From JBGAHD01 sp044226395 (GTDB taxonomy: Bacteria > Pseudomonadota > Gammaproteobacteria > Xanthomonadales > Ahniellaceae), in assembly GCA_044226395.1 (NCBI GenBank), contig JBGAHD010000005.1, positions 124,001 through 188,000 of the forward strand: 64,000 nt of DNA. Reading direction: 5' to 3'. The notes below the pieces were generated by a model. It was not told the DNA's origin and did not search any database. It worked only from the letters and a program-made list of their open reading frames with translations. Shown in pieces: positions 42,521 through 51,099 of the stretch. Each line of letters starts with the position of its first letter. The stretch's first letter is position 1. The translations under genes were made by a program, and so were the position numbers.

Positions 42521-43669
42521 TTACTCGGCTTTGAGCTGGATGCCGCAGGCGGTGGCGCCCTCGTTTCGACAACCGTGCGGGCTGGACACAGTGATCGCCG
42601 GCGGTGAATTGACGTAGGGGCTGCGGATCACCGTGTTGAAGTAATAGACATTGCCCATCTTCAGGTTGCAGACGAAATTGGTCGAGGGTACTTCGGTGCC
42701 ATTGACTTCGTAGTTGATGCCAAGCGTATTGCCGAAGGGACGCAGGTTGCGGCAACCGTAAGCGAACGTGGGATCGTTCGCCGGCGCGTTGCCCGACTGC
42801 GTCGGCACGCGGAAGTCACCCGGGCACTGACTGACGCTGACGTAGATCTGGTTCGCGTCGGCTTCGCCGCCTTGCTGTGCTTCCTGCCAGTTGATGGTCG
42901 TCGACAAGCCCGTGAACGCCGAAGCATCGGTAGGCACCGTGAAGCGCAGGGTCGCGCGCGCGTTGATGTTGTGCACGAGCACGCCGATCGATCCGCCCGT
43001 GTTCGGGAAATCGCCGATGTTGATGCCGCTGAGGTTCTTCAGGTCGGGGAACTTGCTGGCGAGGCTGTGCACCGAGAAGCCCGCAACGGGATCGACAATG
43101 ACGTGCTGCTGGTCGCACTGATCGTTGCCACCCACCACGCCTTGCGAGGTCATCAGAATGATGTTCGGGCTGGTGGTCGTCGCGCCACCAACACCATAGC
43201 AGCGCATCGAAAACTCATAGCTCGATGACGACGATGGCAACGTGACCTGGGTGGCGGTGAAGGGCGAGACGGCATTGCCCGTCCAACCGGTGCCGCCGGG
43301 AGTCGCGCCGAGAATATTGCGCACGCACAGTTCCGCGTTGGAGACGGTGGGCGTGATGTTGAAGGTCGTACCCGCGGGATACTTGTTTTCATTGTCGGCC
43401 GCGTTGGAAAAACCGCTGGCGGCAATGGACACCGCGGGCGCCGTGCCACTTGAGCCCGTGGGCATGCCCACGCACTTGTTGTTCGCGTCGAGCTGACACT
43501 GCGCGGACAGATTGCCATTGGTCTGGATGTTGACGCTCGATCCGTTCAACAGATTGATCGTCACGGCCGGACTGGGATTGGTGAAGGTGAGCGTCTGCTG
43601 CGCGTTGAGCGTCAGCGGGATGGCGCTCGTGATGGCGCTGGTAATCGCGATTGCTAATAGTTTTTTCAT
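42521..43669 (-). CDS. Exported protein of unknown function, cysteine-rich
   Basis: This 382-residue protein has a clear signal peptide, MKKLLAIAITSAITSAIPLT with cleavage near LNAQQ. The mature part is rich in Thr, Ser, Asn and Gly and has ten cysteines, an even number that could form five disulfides. No known domain was recognised; the composition suggests a beta-rich extracellular protein. Codon use is less extreme in GC than the housekeeping genes around it. It is bounded by a terminator downstream and by a long gap with another exported-protein gene upstream. It could be a type II secretion substrate, since that operon lies nearby, but nothing shows this directly. Confidence 0.75.
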   Translation of the reverse strand: MKKLLAIAITSAITSAIPLTLNAQQTLTFTNPSPAVTINLLNGSSVNIQTNGNLSAQCQLDANNKCVGMPTGSSGTAPAVSIAASGFSNAADNENKYPAGTTFNITPTVSNAELCVRNILGATPGGTGWTGNAVSPFTATQVTLPSSSSSYEFSMRCYGVGGATTTSPNIILMTSQGVVGGNDQCDQQHVIVDPVAGFSVHSLASKFPDLKNLSGINIGDFPNTGGSIGVLVHNINARATLRFTVPTDASAFTGLSTTINWQEAQQGGEADANQIYVSVSQCPGDFRVPTQSGNAPANDPTFAYGCRNLRPFGNTLGINYEVNGTEVPSTNFVCNLKMGNVYYFNTVIRSPYVNSPPAITVSSPHGCRNEGATACGIQLKAE

Positions 43670-44105
43670 TGGTCTTGCCTTAGGTCACTCCGAGAACCCA
43701 TTGCATCTTAGCATCAGCTTTTCAAGATGCGGTTAGCGATTCGTTAGCTTGTCGCACGCGCGTGTCGAGATACGCGACCAGTGGCGAGCCTTCGAATGCG
43801 CGTGAAAAGGCCTGCAAAACAGATGCCGCGCGCTGAATCGTTCATCTTTCGATGGCGCGTTCATGCTCGCCTTCACGCCACGCGTCGATGCGGTCGCACG
43901 ATATCGGAACAGCGACGGGCCTCGCGCGAGGGATACGCAAAAGTGGTGAAAACAGACGTGACGCTCGTTCAGCTCCCTCGCCGTCTGGCGGCGAGTCGGG
44001 CGCGCTTTGCGCCCCAGCCGATCCCCTGAAAAGGGCACAAAAAAAGAGCCCCGCTTTCGCGGGGCTCTTTCTGAAGCGTGTAGCACGTGCTTGTCGAACG
44101 TCGAA
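43670..44105. other. Intergenic region of 436 bases
   Basis: I see no supportable gene here. The stretch contains the terminator of the 44106-45620 gene near its right end and should contain the promoter of the 42521-43669 gene near its left end. The first 80 bases are AT-richer than the surroundings and include TTGAAA and TAAGAT on minus, but not with promoter spacing. Short open frames on both strands lack good starts and protein-like composition. Confidence 0.6.
44039..44070 (-). terminator. Rho-independent terminator of the surface-protein gene
   Basis: Bases 44045-44054 and 44059-44068 form a perfect 10-base stem with a four-base loop (GAAA on the minus strand), followed on minus by a run of T residues from 44045 down to 44039. 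It ends 36 bases after the stop codon of the 44106-45620 gene. This is a textbook intrinsic terminator and suggests strong, isolated expression of that gene. Confidence 0.92.
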
Positions 44106-45620
44106 TTACGACGTCTGACGGCTCGCGCGGTGACGGAACGCACCGGAGTAGTTCGCCAGCACGCCCTGCTGAGCCTGGGCGTTCACGAACTTCGAAGCCC
44201 AGAAGCCCGTGACCGGCAGACCGATGTACGTGCGGTTCACCGCCGGCAGGTAGTTCTCTTCCGCGGCCGTGGTGAAATCGTCGAACTCGACGCGAGCCCA
44301 GCCATTCTCGAACGTCTGACCAGCGGTGTTGACCGTGTTCAGGTTCGTGGCATAGGTCGAGCCCAGGACCGACGAGGCGCCCGTACCGGCGGCAACCTGC
44401 GACTGGTTGAACGACAGGACCTGAGCTTCGAAGCACAGGGCCGGCAGCAGCACATCCGGATCCGGCGGCGGCGGCGACACGTCGACCACGCCCGGCGTGG
44501 TGCCCGGGACGCGCTCTTCACGATCGTAGTAGCTGATCGTGATCACGTCGCACGACGAAGCGTTGTCGCGGAACGGATCGGTGAAGGGCAGCACCACGGC
44601 GGCCGGCGTGGTCACGTCGACGTAGTAGCGCTTGGTCGGGAAGGTGACGACCCACTCGGAGGCAGCGCCGAGACCAGCCTCGGTGTTGTACTCGTTGTAG
44701 ATCGCGTCGTGCATGAAGACGGTCGACACCGCGTTCGGCACGGTGGCCGGAACGGTGTACGACTCTTGCAGCACGGCGGCGCCGTTGTTCGAGAACACGA
44801 ACGCGGTGGCCACGCCAGCGCCGTTGTCGGCGTCGCGCAGATCCGGATCGGTCGAACCCGGAGCGGCATGCAGCGCGCCCGGAGCGGTGGCGTTCGAGTA
44901 GAAGCCTTCGATGGCGTCAGCCGCGTAGGCCGACTCCGTGCCAGCGGCCACGTCGACCACCGTGCCGGCGCCGAACAGGCCACCCGACGGCAGATCGATG
45001 TTGGCGGCGCCGTTCAGCACCCAACCGCCCGACGGCGGCGTCCAGGCATTGACCAGGGCGGTGCAGTTGACGGGCACGCCACCGGCGTTATGCGTGGCTT
45101 CTTCAGCCAGCTGCGTCGAGGCGGTACCGGTCTGCAGCAGACCCATTTCGATCATTTCCACGTGGCCTTCGCGCGTACGCTCGAGGGCACTGAACACGGC
45201 GGCAGCCGAGGTCGGGTGGTCACGATTCGAACCGGTGTACTGGTAGTTACGGAACGGGCGGTTGACGTTGGCCGGAACCGTGCACGACTTGTCGTTCGTG
45301 ACCAGGTTGCCCGGACCGGTGGCGCCGGTGCCGTAAACGGCACCCGTCCACACGTCGAACGGCGAGAGGTAGAGGTTAAAGTCCAAGACTTCCTTCGAGT
45401 TGCGACCCTCGAGGAAACGGACCTTGACAGCCTTCACGCGATTGGTGGTGTTGACTACCGACACGACCGTCTGCTGATTCTTGTTGACGGTGTAGTACGG
45501 GTAGATCAATACCTGGCCCAGGCCATCGGGGTTCAGGTTGACCGCTTGCGCGGTCGAAGCCAGACCCGCTGCGCCTGCGAGGCCGGCGAGCAGGGCCGTC
45601 GTCAGACTGTTTCTTTTCAT
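44106..45620 (-). CDS. Exported surface-protein-like protein of unknown function
   Basis: This 504-residue protein has a signal peptide ending near ASTAQAVN. The mature protein begins LNPDGLGQVLIYPYYTVNKN and continues VVSVVNTTNRVKAVKVRFLE and SPFDVWTGAVYG. I recall this opening from a family of uncharacterised exported proteins of gammaproteobacteria. The start is set by AGGAG seven bases upstream; an ATG 13 codons earlier was rejected. That Shine-Dalgarno lies inside a perfect 12-base palindrome at 45629-45640. It has its own strong terminator and so is a single-gene unit, likely well expressed. Function unknown. Confidence 0.8.
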   Translation of the reverse strand: MKRNSLTTALLAGLAGAAGLASTAQAVNLNPDGLGQVLIYPYYTVNKNQQTVVSVVNTTNRVKAVKVRFLEGRNSKEVLDFNLYLSPFDVWTGAVYGTGATGPGNLVTNDKSCTVPANVNRPFRNYQYTGSNRDHPTSAAAVFSALERTREGHVEMIEMGLLQTGTASTQLAEEATHNAGGVPVNCTALVNAWTPPSGGWVLNGAANIDLPSGGLFGAGTVVDVAAGTESAYAADAIEGFYSNATAPGALHAAPGSTDPDLRDADNGAGVATAFVFSNNGAAVLQESYTVPATVPNAVSTVFMHDAIYNEYNTEAGLGAASEWVVTFPTKRYYVDVTTPAAVVLPFTDPFRDNASSCDVITISYYDREERVPGTTPGVVDVSPPPPDPDVLLPALCFEAQVLSFNQSQVAAGTGASSVLGSTYATNLNTVNTAGQTFENGWARVEFDDFTTAAEENYLPAVNRTYIGLPVTGFWASKFVNAQAQQGVLANYSGAFRHRASRQTS

Positions 45621-45750
45621 CAGAACACTCCTAATTAGGACCACAGGGCTTTGCATCACCTAACCGCACTCCGACTCGACGACGGTGCCGCCGCCGAAAG
45701 TCCCCGGCAGGTTAGACATGAGCGGGCAGGATGTTAAGTGATCGTTTCAA

Positions 45751-46221
45751 TCAACGCAATCCCCCTTGCGCAACATCGTCCGGGACGAAGTACCAGTTGC
45801 CATTCAGGCGGATCCAGTTCTCGACAATATACCCCGGAACTTGGACCTTGCCGACTCCCGCCGAGACTAGTTTGACTTCGTAGTCGACCTCAACCGTCAC
45901 GGCGCAGGAATTTTCCGAGGCGCAGTCCTTGCCGTGGTACTTGACCGTTAGCCATCTGACCGGCCGACCGGCGAGTTCCGCGGCGTAGGTTTGCGCCGTC
46001 TTCGTTGAGCGTACGCCAGGACTGAGGAATTGATAAGCCTCCTCGAACTTGCTGGCGATCAGCAGGTTCCAGCGTTCCACGGCGCGACTCTCGAGTGCTG
46101 TGCTGGCGTTGGCAGATTTGGCGGAATCGCCGCGTGAACCGCCATTCGAGGCGCATCCGCCCAGGCCGGCCACGACCAACGCGAGGGCCAGAAGGCCGTG
46201 AATCCAGTGCTTTCGACTCAT
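45751..46221 (-). CDS. Small lipoprotein of unknown function
   Basis: This is a predicted 156-residue lipoprotein. The ATG preceded by GAGG was chosen; it gives a signal ending in the lipobox LGGC. The soluble part, with VERWNLLIASKFEEAYQFL followed by beta-strand-rich segments, resembles the NTF2-like fold in outline, but no close family was recognised. It follows gspD by 43 bases on the same strand, with a weak stem and a T6 run between them, so it may be partly cotranscribed with the secretion operon. A role as a secretion-associated lipoprotein is possible but unsupported. Confidence 0.75.
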   Translation of the reverse strand: MSRKHWIHGLLALALVVAGLGGCASNGGSRGDSAKSANASTALESRAVERWNLLIASKFEEAYQFLSPGVRSTKTAQTYAAELAGRPVRWLTVKYHGKDCASENSCAVTVEVDYEVKLVSAGVGKVQVPGYIVENWIRLNGNWYFVPDDVAQGGLR

Positions 46222-46264
46222 GATGACCTCGTTGCGAAAAAAGTGCGATTGAGAGCACGCGCGC

Positions 46265-48523
46265 TCAGGGTTGGTTCCCCTCGGCCTGGGGCAGGCGCAC
46301 CTGGATCTCGTCGAGCTTCTCGAAGATCGGACGCAGACCCTTGAACTGCTCGCGATAGGCGTTGGTGACATCCTGCGCCGACGCGGCGTTGTCGATCACG
46401 GTGGGCGTGATCAGCACCAGCAGTTCTTCGCGCTCCTTGGACTTTGCGGTTCGGCCGAACAGGCCGCCGATCACGGGAATGCGCGACAGCCCCGGCAAGC
46501 CGGACTCATCGATGCTGTCCTTGTCGCGAATCAGGCCGCCCAGCAGCACGGTTTGCCCGCTCTGCACGGCGATTTCGGTCTTGATCTGACGCTGACTCAC
46601 GGCGACGTTGCCGGCGACCGCGGTATCGGCCGACAGCGGCTGGCTGTCTTCCTGCGTCACTTCCATGAACACGAGTCCACCCGGATTGACGCGCGGCGTG
46701 ACGTTGAGCGTGATGCCGGTATTGCGGAATTGCACGTAGCTCTGGCCAATGCCGCTGTTGAGATTGCCGGTGCCGCCGGTTTCGTTGCCGACGCCGTTGC
46801 TGACACCGTTGATGAAGGAACTCACCACCGGCAACTGGGTGCCGACGTTGATGCTCGCTTCCTTGTTGTTCAACACCACCAGCGACGGCGCCGACAGCAC
46901 CTTGGCATTGCCATTGGATTGCAGCGTCGAAAGCAAGGCCTCGGCGCTGGTGTTGAGGAAGGTCCAGCTCAAGCCGCCCGATCCCAGGCGCCCCGCGTAG
47001 CTGTCCCAGGCATTGCGGCCCGTGGGCGTGCCATCGGAATTGACGCGATTGGGGCGGTTGCGCACGGCGCGCGTGATGTCGCTCGAGGCGTTGTTCTCGA
47101 AGTACCACTCCACGCCCAGCGACAGGTTGTCACTGAGCGTCACCGAGAGAATCTTGGCTTCGATGTGAACCTGCAGCGGCACCACGTCGAGTCGCTTGAT
47201 CGCGCTGAGAATGGCCTCGTATTCGACCGGCGTGGCGCGAATCAGCAGCGAGTTGGATTCTTCGATCGCGGAAATGCGAATGTCGTCGCTCTGCGTGATC
47301 GCGATGCCGCCGCCCGCGGGCGGCGCGGGGCGATCGTTGCCTTCCTTCTGACCTTCGCCGACGGTGCGGATCTCGACCGGCGCGAGGCCCGGCGCCACGC
47401 CCGCGATCGAGGATTTGCGCGAGGAATCCGAGCTCTTCGAACCGGTGAAGATCTCGGTCAGGTTGTCGGAGAGATCAGTCGCCTTGACGTTCTTGACGTA
47501 GTACACGTAGAGCTGCGCGCCGGCCTCGGCGCCACCGCGATCGAGACGTTCGAGCCAGCGCTGCGCTTGTTCGAGATAACGCGGCTGCGGCGTGATCACC
47601 AGCACCGCGTTCATGCGCTCGATCGGCAGGAAACGGAACATGCCCGCCAGCGGCGTGGCGCCGCCATCGCCGAAGATCTTCTCGAGCTCGGGCACCACGT
47701 CCTTGGCCTCGATGCGCTCCAGCGGAAACATGCCCACCGACATGCCGGCCAGCCAATCCACGTCGAAGATCTCGATGGTTTCGAGATACGACTGCAGCTC
47801 GCTGGCATTGCCCGCGATCACGATCATGCTGCGCGCGTTGTCGGCCTTGATGATCGCGCCTTGCTTGACGTAGGGCGCGAGCACTTTCTCGAGCTCGGTC
47901 GGCGCGATGAACTGCAGCGGCACCACGCGCACTTCATAGCCGCGCGCGGTCGAGGCCGGCCCCAGGCGCGGCGTGAGATTGCCCGGCACGGCCTGACCGA
48001 TCGGCAGCACGGTGTAGCGGCCTTCCTTGTACACGACGGCGAGGTTGTTCCAGGCCAGCAAGGTCTCCAGCACCGTGCGCGCCTGGCTCGCGTTGATCGG
48101 CTTGGAGGTGGCGAAGGTGACATTGCCCTGCACGCCAGGGGCGATGACGTAGTTCTCCTGCAGCAGATCGCCCAGGATCGACTTGATCACCGTCTGGATC
48201 GGCGCGTTCTCGAAGTTGAACGTGACATCGCCGGTCTGGCCACCGGAAGGCTGACGCGAGGCCGCCTCGCGATTGATGAAATTGCCGGTGCCCGGCTCGA
48301 GCTTGGCGCGGTTGGCGATGCTCGACGCGGTCTGGCCGCCTTCGACGTCGATCGCGCCATCCTGCGGCGCGCTGTCCTCGGCCGGCGGCACGCGCGTCAT
48401 CTCGGCGACGACGGGCGCTGGCGTCTCCGCCATCGGCGCGACATCGCGCGGCGGCGTGCTGGCGCATCCGGCGAGGGCGGTGACCAGGGCCACCGTGAAA
48501 CTCAATTTGAGGGATGGCGACAC
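46265..48523 (-). CDS. gspD: Type II secretion secretin (lipoprotein form)
   Basis: GspD forms the outer-membrane gate of the type II secretion system. The 752-residue protein starts at GTG with GGAG upstream and has a lipoprotein signal ending LAGC, as in Xanthomonas XpsD. N-terminal N0-N3 domains span about 100-430, including FNFENAPIQTVIKSILGDLL. The C-terminal secretin domain (about 490-720) has VPLQVHIEAKILSVTLSDNL, VGTQLPVVSS and QSGQTVLLGGLIRDKD. Being a lipoprotein it may not need a pilotin. It is last in the operon. Confidence 0.96.
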   Translation of the reverse strand: MSPSLKLSFTVALVTALAGCASTPPRDVAPMAETPAPVVAEMTRVPPAEDSAPQDGAIDVEGGQTASSIANRAKLEPGTGNFINREAASRQPSGGQTGDVTFNFENAPIQTVIKSILGDLLQENYVIAPGVQGNVTFATSKPINASQARTVLETLLAWNNLAVVYKEGRYTVLPIGQAVPGNLTPRLGPASTARGYEVRVVPLQFIAPTELEKVLAPYVKQGAIIKADNARSMIVIAGNASELQSYLETIEIFDVDWLAGMSVGMFPLERIEAKDVVPELEKIFGDGGATPLAGMFRFLPIERMNAVLVITPQPRYLEQAQRWLERLDRGGAEAGAQLYVYYVKNVKATDLSDNLTEIFTGSKSSDSSRKSSIAGVAPGLAPVEIRTVGEGQKEGNDRPAPPAGGGIAITQSDDIRISAIEESNSLLIRATPVEYEAILSAIKRLDVVPLQVHIEAKILSVTLSDNLSLGVEWYFENNASSDITRAVRNRPNRVNSDGTPTGRNAWDSYAGRLGSGGLSWTFLNTSAEALLSTLQSNGNAKVLSAPSLVVLNNKEASINVGTQLPVVSSFINGVSNGVGNETGGTGNLNSGIGQSYVQFRNTGITLNVTPRVNPGGLVFMEVTQEDSQPLSADTAVAGNVAVSQRQIKTEIAVQSGQTVLLGGLIRDKDSIDESGLPGLSRIPVIGGLFGRTAKSKEREELLVLITPTVIDNAASAQDVTNAYREQFKGLRPIFEKLDEIQVRLPQAEGNQP

Positions 48524-48535
48524 GACGTCACTCCG

Positions 48536-49273
48536 TCACTGATTCTGGTTTTGCTCTTGCAGCATGCGTTGCGCCTCTTCACGCAATTGCTTGCGGCGCT
48601 CTTCGATGCGGCGGCGGATTTCGTCCGCGCTCGCCGGCTGTCCCGGCGGTGGCACGGCGGTTGGATTGGGTGGTGGTGGCGGCGGTGGCACGGCGCCTTG
48701 ATTCGGCGGCGCCGTCCCCGGTGGCGCGGCAACCTGCGCGACGGCCGGCGGCGCGGGCGTGGCGCCCTTGGTGTCGACCGTCAGCTCCAGTTCGGTGCGA
48801 CCCGCGCCCGCGCCCTCGAAGACCGCCGATCGCGGCTTGAGTTCAACCAGGCTCCAGCCCGATTGATCGCCCTCGAGCGGCTGGCCGAGTTTGACGCGCT
48901 GCGTTTCGCCGTTGGCCGAGTTGGTGATCATCGCGATCTTCACCGGCCCGGCGAGAATGATGCCCGTAAGCGTGGTTTCGGTCAGCGGCTTGGCCGTGCC
49001 CTCGCCTTCGGTGGCGGTCGGCGTGGCCACTTCCTCGGGCTGCCGCGATTCGTTGAACAGCGGCCGCGAAAGCATTTCCGCGTACTGATCCCAGGGCCCG
49101 AGCTTGGCCGGCTCGCCGGCGATGCGCGCGAAACGCTGCGGCTGACGGCCGTCGGCGTCGTCCTCGAGCAGACTGTAGTTGCCGCCCCAGCCCGCCGCCT
49201 GCAACGCGGCGACGCCGGCGAACACGGTCGCGACCACGCCTTGCACGATGGCGATGCGCTTGCCCCGGATCAT
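48536..49273 (-). CDS. gspN: Type II secretion protein N (XpsN/GspC-like)
   Basis: This 245-residue inner-membrane protein has one N-terminal helix (about 7-27) and a periplasmic homology region, LTGIILAGPVKIAMIT and RVKLGQPLEGDQSGWSLVEL, like the HR domain of GspC. A proline-rich linker and a helical charged tail follow. In Xanthomonas the equivalent xpsN lies between xpsM and xpsD and contacts both; the same order is seen here. It likely plays the role of GspC, which is otherwise missing. It overlaps gspM by four bases. Confidence 0.85.
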   Translation of the reverse strand: MIRGKRIAIVQGVVATVFAGVAALQAAGWGGNYSLLEDDADGRQPQRFARIAGEPAKLGPWDQYAEMLSRPLFNESRQPEEVATPTATEGEGTAKPLTETTLTGIILAGPVKIAMITNSANGETQRVKLGQPLEGDQSGWSLVELKPRSAVFEGAGAGRTELELTVDTKGATPAPPAVAQVAAPPGTAPPNQGAVPPPPPPPNPTAVPPPGQPASADEIRRRIEERRKQLREEAQRMLQEQNQNQ

Positions 49274-49884
49274 GTCTTGGCCTCCACCTTCTGCGGCTTG
49301 CGCAGATAGCCCGAGAGCGTGAACTGGATATCCAGATAGCTCGCCACCTCGTTGGTGCCGGGCTGGCGATAGCCGGTCTGCTTCCAGATTTGCACGTCAT
49401 CGATGAAGAGCACGGGGCTGCTCGATTCCAGCTCGTGCAGGATCGGGCCGAACTCCTCGAGTGAACAGCGCAGCCGCACGCGGATCGAGGCGCGCTCGAA
49501 GCGCTCCTTATCGGTCGGCCGCGAGTACTGATTCATGATGATCTGACAGCTCTGCGCGTCCTTGGCCTTGCCGGTGATCACTTGCTTGAGGCGCTGCGAC
49601 AAGCCGGCCGCGGCGGAGTCGAAATCGCCTTCGGCCAGGAACGCGGGATTGTTGGCCTCGAACTCGCGCACTTCGGCCAAGCGCTTTTCGATGTCGGTGC
49701 GTTGCTCGGCGGTGGCGCGGTAGCTGCGCTCTTGCTCGCGCAACTGGGTCATCTCGTCGGCGATCTCGAGATGACGCGCGGTGAACCACCAGTGCACGCC
49801 GCCCAGGTACGCCACCAGCAGCACGATCAGCAGCACCACGACGGCGAGGAAGCGGCCGTTGTCAGCCTTGGGCAGCAGCTGCAT
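49270..49884 (-). CDS. gspM: Type II secretion protein M
   Basis: GspM is a bitopic inner-membrane protein that forms the assembly platform with GspL and GspF. The 204-residue protein has an N-terminal helix (about 10-32) followed by a coiled-coil region rich in Glu and Arg, then a ferredoxin-like periplasmic domain. Sequence conservation in this family is low, so the call rests on size, topology and operon position. It overlaps gspL by 23 bases and gspN by four. Confidence 0.88.
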   Translation of the reverse strand: MQLLPKADNGRFLAVVVLLIVLLVAYLGGVHWWFTARHLEIADEMTQLREQERSYRATAEQRTDIEKRLAEVREFEANNPAFLAEGDFDSAAAGLSQRLKQVITGKAKDAQSCQIIMNQYSRPTDKERFERASIRVRLRCSLEEFGPILHELESSSPVLFIDDVQIWKQTGYRQPGTNEVASYLDIQFTLSGYLRKPQKVEAKT

Positions 49885-51088
49885 CGCTGGTCTCCGCGGG
49901 GGCTTCGGGGGCTGGCGCGCTGGTGGGCGCGGACGTGGGCGGCTCGCCTTCGGCGGGCTTTGCTTCGGTCTTGGCGCGCGCGGGCGCGGCGGGCTTCTTG
50001 ACCTTGGCCTGGATCAGGAATTGTTCCTTGCCGGTGCGCGCGTCGGGCGTGATCGCGCCTTGCAGCGCGGGCGATTCCATCAGCTTCGACTGCTGCAGGA
50101 TGGTGATCAGGCCGGCGGCTTCCTTCGACTGTCCCTGCAATTGAACCTGATCGCCGTTCAACGACAAACGCTGCAGCCAGGTGTCGTTGCCGAGCAAGCG
50201 CGTGACGTCGAGCAGCAGGTCCGACAGCGGCGGCCGCGAGCCTTTTTTCTCAACCAGGAAATTGGCGCCATCGATGGCGTCGCGAAGGGTGTTGCGCAGC
50301 GCCGCGACCGCCTTGGCCTCGGTGTGCACGCGCTCGGTCTCGACGCGCAGTTTCTCCAGCGCGGCGGCGCGGCCGGAGACCGACTGCACCATCACCACGA
50401 ACAGACCGATCACGACCACGGCGGCCAGCGCCAGATTGATCGTCAGCCAGATGTTGCGGCGATGCGCGCGCTTTTCGGCCGGCAGCAGATTGAAGCCGGC
50501 GCGCAATTCACCCGGCGCCGCGCTGTCGGCACCATCGAGAGCCACGCCCAGGGTCGAGAGCGCGGACAGATCGGGATCGACCGAAGCGCGAGGCACCAGG
50601 GCGAGCTCGACCTTGATCTGCTTGGCGGCGATGTCGCGATGCGCGACGCGTTGATCGAAGTAGATCTGATCGGCGCGAAACGGCGTCTGGCGGTCCATCT
50701 CGAACGACAGGACCTGACGCAGATTCTCCTCGGCCGCCGCCGGCAAGGTGATCGCGCGCACCAGCACGCGTTCGGGCGGCAGCGCCAGGATGGCGCGCGG
50801 CGGCTCTTCCTCGCCACTGAGCAAGCGCGCGAGGGTGGCCTGCAATTCGGCCGGATCGCCCGTGCGTTCGAAAACTTGCGGCTCGCGCCGGCCACGGGTG
50901 AGCTCCACGGTCGCCGGCGTGAGTCGGATCAGCACTTCCTCGCGGCGATCGGCGAACAGCGCGCGCACGGGCGCCGGCGCCAATGCCCAGAGCTCCCTGC
51001 CCCACCAGGTCAGGAAGCGCTTGAGCGGGCTGGCGGCATACGCCACTCGCAACCGCGCGAGTTGTCGGTTGAAGACGGACTCGGACAT
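49862..51088 (-). CDS. gspL: Type II secretion protein L (PilN-domain)
   Basis: GspL links the cytoplasmic ATPase GspE to the membrane platform. The 408-residue protein has an N-terminal cytoplasmic actin-like part (about 1-215), with LALPPERVLVRAITLPAAAE and FEMDRQTPFRADQIYFD, one membrane helix near 235-258, and a periplasmic PilN-like domain. It ends in a low-complexity tail rich in Pro, Ala and Glu. Operon position between gspK and gspM agrees. Confidence 0.92.
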   Translation of the reverse strand: MSESVFNRQLARLRVAYAASPLKRFLTWWGRELWALAPAPVRALFADRREEVLIRLTPATVELTRGRREPQVFERTGDPAELQATLARLLSGEEEPPRAILALPPERVLVRAITLPAAAEENLRQVLSFEMDRQTPFRADQIYFDQRVAHRDIAAKQIKVELALVPRASVDPDLSALSTLGVALDGADSAAPGELRAGFNLLPAEKRAHRRNIWLTINLALAAVVVIGLFVVMVQSVSGRAAALEKLRVETERVHTEAKAVAALRNTLRDAIDGANFLVEKKGSRPPLSDLLLDVTRLLGNDTWLQRLSLNGDQVQLQGQSKEAAGLITILQQSKLMESPALQGAITPDARTGKEQFLIQAKVKKPAAPARAKTEAKPAEGEPPTSAPTSAPAPEAPAETSDAAAAQG

Positions 51089-51099
51089 GAGACTCAGGT

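Noticed and set aside
43733..44143. 136-codon minus-strand frame in the 43.7-44.1 kb gap
   Set aside because: It crosses the terminator and enters the surface-protein gene. Its composition is not protein-like.
46271..49309. 1012-codon plus-strand frame over gspD and gspN
   Set aside because: Fully antisense to a clear secretin gene and rich in Arg, His and Asp. It is a codon-bias shadow.
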